Positions 5,261-5,837 of a stretch of DNA of 5,837 bases are shown piece by piece (the first letter of the stretch is position 1; each line of letters begins with the position of its first letter). A model generated the notes under the pieces. That model made no database searches. It was not told the DNA's origin and saw only the letters and a list, made by a program, of their open reading frames with translations. Source of the DNA: an uncultured bacterium (lineage in GTDB: Bacteria; Desulfobacterota; Desulfobulbia; Desulfobulbales; Desulfobulbaceae). The DNA lies in contig CAIMMA010000386.1 in the NCBI GenBank assembly GCA_903842475.1, positions 1 through 5,837 of the forward strand, given 5' to 3'. The translations under genes were made by a program, and so were the position numbers.

Positions 5261-5837
5261 ATGCTCGCCCTCGGCTGTCACTCCCATTTTTCGCTGATGC
5301 GGGCCACAAGCAGTCCCCGCGCCCTCTGCCGCCGGGCCCGGCTGCTGGGTTACACCCGCCTGGCCCTCACCGACCGCAATAACCTCTACGGCCTCTGGCC
5401 CTTTCTGGCAGCCTGCGCCGAAGAGGGATTACTGCCGATTATCGGCGCCGAGGTGCACACCGACGCGGGCCAGCGGCTCTTCTGCCTGGTCAAGGATCGG
5501 ACCGGCTACCGCAATCTCTGCCGCCTGCTCACCGCCCGCCACTGCACCCCCGGCTTTTGCCTGGAAACCGCCCTGACCGCGCACCACGGGGGGCTGATTC
5601 TGCTCACACCGGAAGAGCGCCTCCTCCACCACGGCCGGGAGATCGGGGCCGACACCGTCGCCGCCCTGATGGACCGACCCGATCAGCACACCAGCCGCCT
5701 GCGCCAGACCGCCCGCCGACTGGGAATCCCGGCCGTGGCCATGGCCGAGACCTGGTTCCTCGACCCGGAAGACTATCCCGCCCACCGACTGCTGCGCGCC
5801 ATCGACACCAACAGCTCGCTCTGCCGCCCGGGGGCAA
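5261..5837 (+). CDS. dnaE2: DnaE2/ImuC-like error-prone DNA polymerase III alpha subunit, N-terminal part
   Basis: An uninterrupted frame runs from ATG 5261 to the window edge, giving 192 residues of a longer protein. It is the N-terminal PHP domain of a C-family polymerase: LGCHSHFSLMRATSSPRAL (4-22), LALTDRNNLYGLWPFLAA (34-51) and PIIGAEV (59-65). Compared with replicative DnaE (LHVHSEYSL, TDHGNLFG), two PHP metal-ligand histidines are replaced: Gly5 for the first His and Arg39 for the His of TDH. PHP catalysis is therefore probably lost. The gene starts 5 bp after the imuB-like stop without a visible Shine-Dalgarno, implying translational coupling. Context with lexA and an inactive Y-family protein favours DnaE2 (ImuC) over the essential replicative DnaE. 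The polymerase core is outside the window, so its catalytic residues are not checked. Confidence 0.88.
   Translation, partial: MLALGCHSHFSLMRATSSPRALCRRARLLGYTRLALTDRNNLYGLWPFLAACAEEGLLPIIGAEVHTDAGQRLFCLVKDRTGYRNLCRLLTARHCTPGFCLETALTAHHGGLILLTPEERLLHHGREIGADTVAALMDRPDQHTSRLRQTARRLGIPAVAMAETWFLDPEDYPAHRLLRAIDTNSSLCRPGA

Noticed and set aside
3924..5309. A 461-codon antisense open frame across the Y-family polymerase gene
   Set aside because: Same reasoning: fully opposite a gene with strong homology features, biased composition, no motif, and it runs across the imuB promoter.
1..5837. CRISPR array, tRNA, rRNA, insertion sequence or attachment site
   Set aside because: No regularly spaced repeats, tRNA-like cloverleaf, transposase motif or terminal repeats were seen on reading both strands by eye.

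Overview
The window is GC-rich and densely coded, and every convincing gene lies on the + strand. Nothing in it fixes the host. A LexA repressor, a catalytically degenerate Y-family polymerase and a second DnaE-type polymerase in one cluster, next to an E. coli-like lipocalin, suggest a Gram-negative proteobacterium in the broad sense. My best guess is the deltaproteobacterial/Desulfobacterota side. That is inference from remembered family resemblance, not from a marker gene.

Region 1 (1-1295) is the 3' end of a Wadjet plasmid-defence operon. It holds the last 39 codons of a gene that is probably jetC (SMC-like ATPase). A complete jetD follows with a 4-bp ATGA overlap. JetD carries the DUF3322/DUF2220 architecture and intact Toprim-type acidic residues (ENE and GDIDTHG). 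jetA and jetB would lie upstream of the window.

Region 2 (1296-2447) is housekeeping-like. It has a Blc-type outer-membrane lipocalin, a possible 17-codon small ORF, and an RppH/Ap4A-hydrolase-like Nudix protein whose start codon overlaps the small ORF stop.

Region 3 (2448-5837) is an SOS mutagenesis cassette: lexA, a DUF72 (YecE-like) gene, an ImuB-like Y-family polymerase, and the start of a DnaE2-like polymerase running off the window. Three features stand out. (i) The Y-family protein has lost all three catalytic carboxylates but keeps a consensus beta-clamp-binding peptide (QLSLF), the ImuB signature. (ii) A DUF72 gene sits in the interval where imuA is found in the classical imuA-imuB-dnaE2 cassette, and no imuA is visible. 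(iii) The promoters of lexA and of the Y-family gene share an unusual motif, ATGTACWRTWW. It occurs once inside the lexA promoter and twice, as a perfect 10-bp inverted repeat, before the Y-family gene. This is a candidate operator for the local LexA and is unlike the E. coli SOS box. The simplest model is that DNA damage triggers LexA self-cleavage, which derepresses lexA-DUF72 and imuB-dnaE2, and a clamp-tethered inactive ImuB-like scaffold then recruits the error-prone DnaE2.
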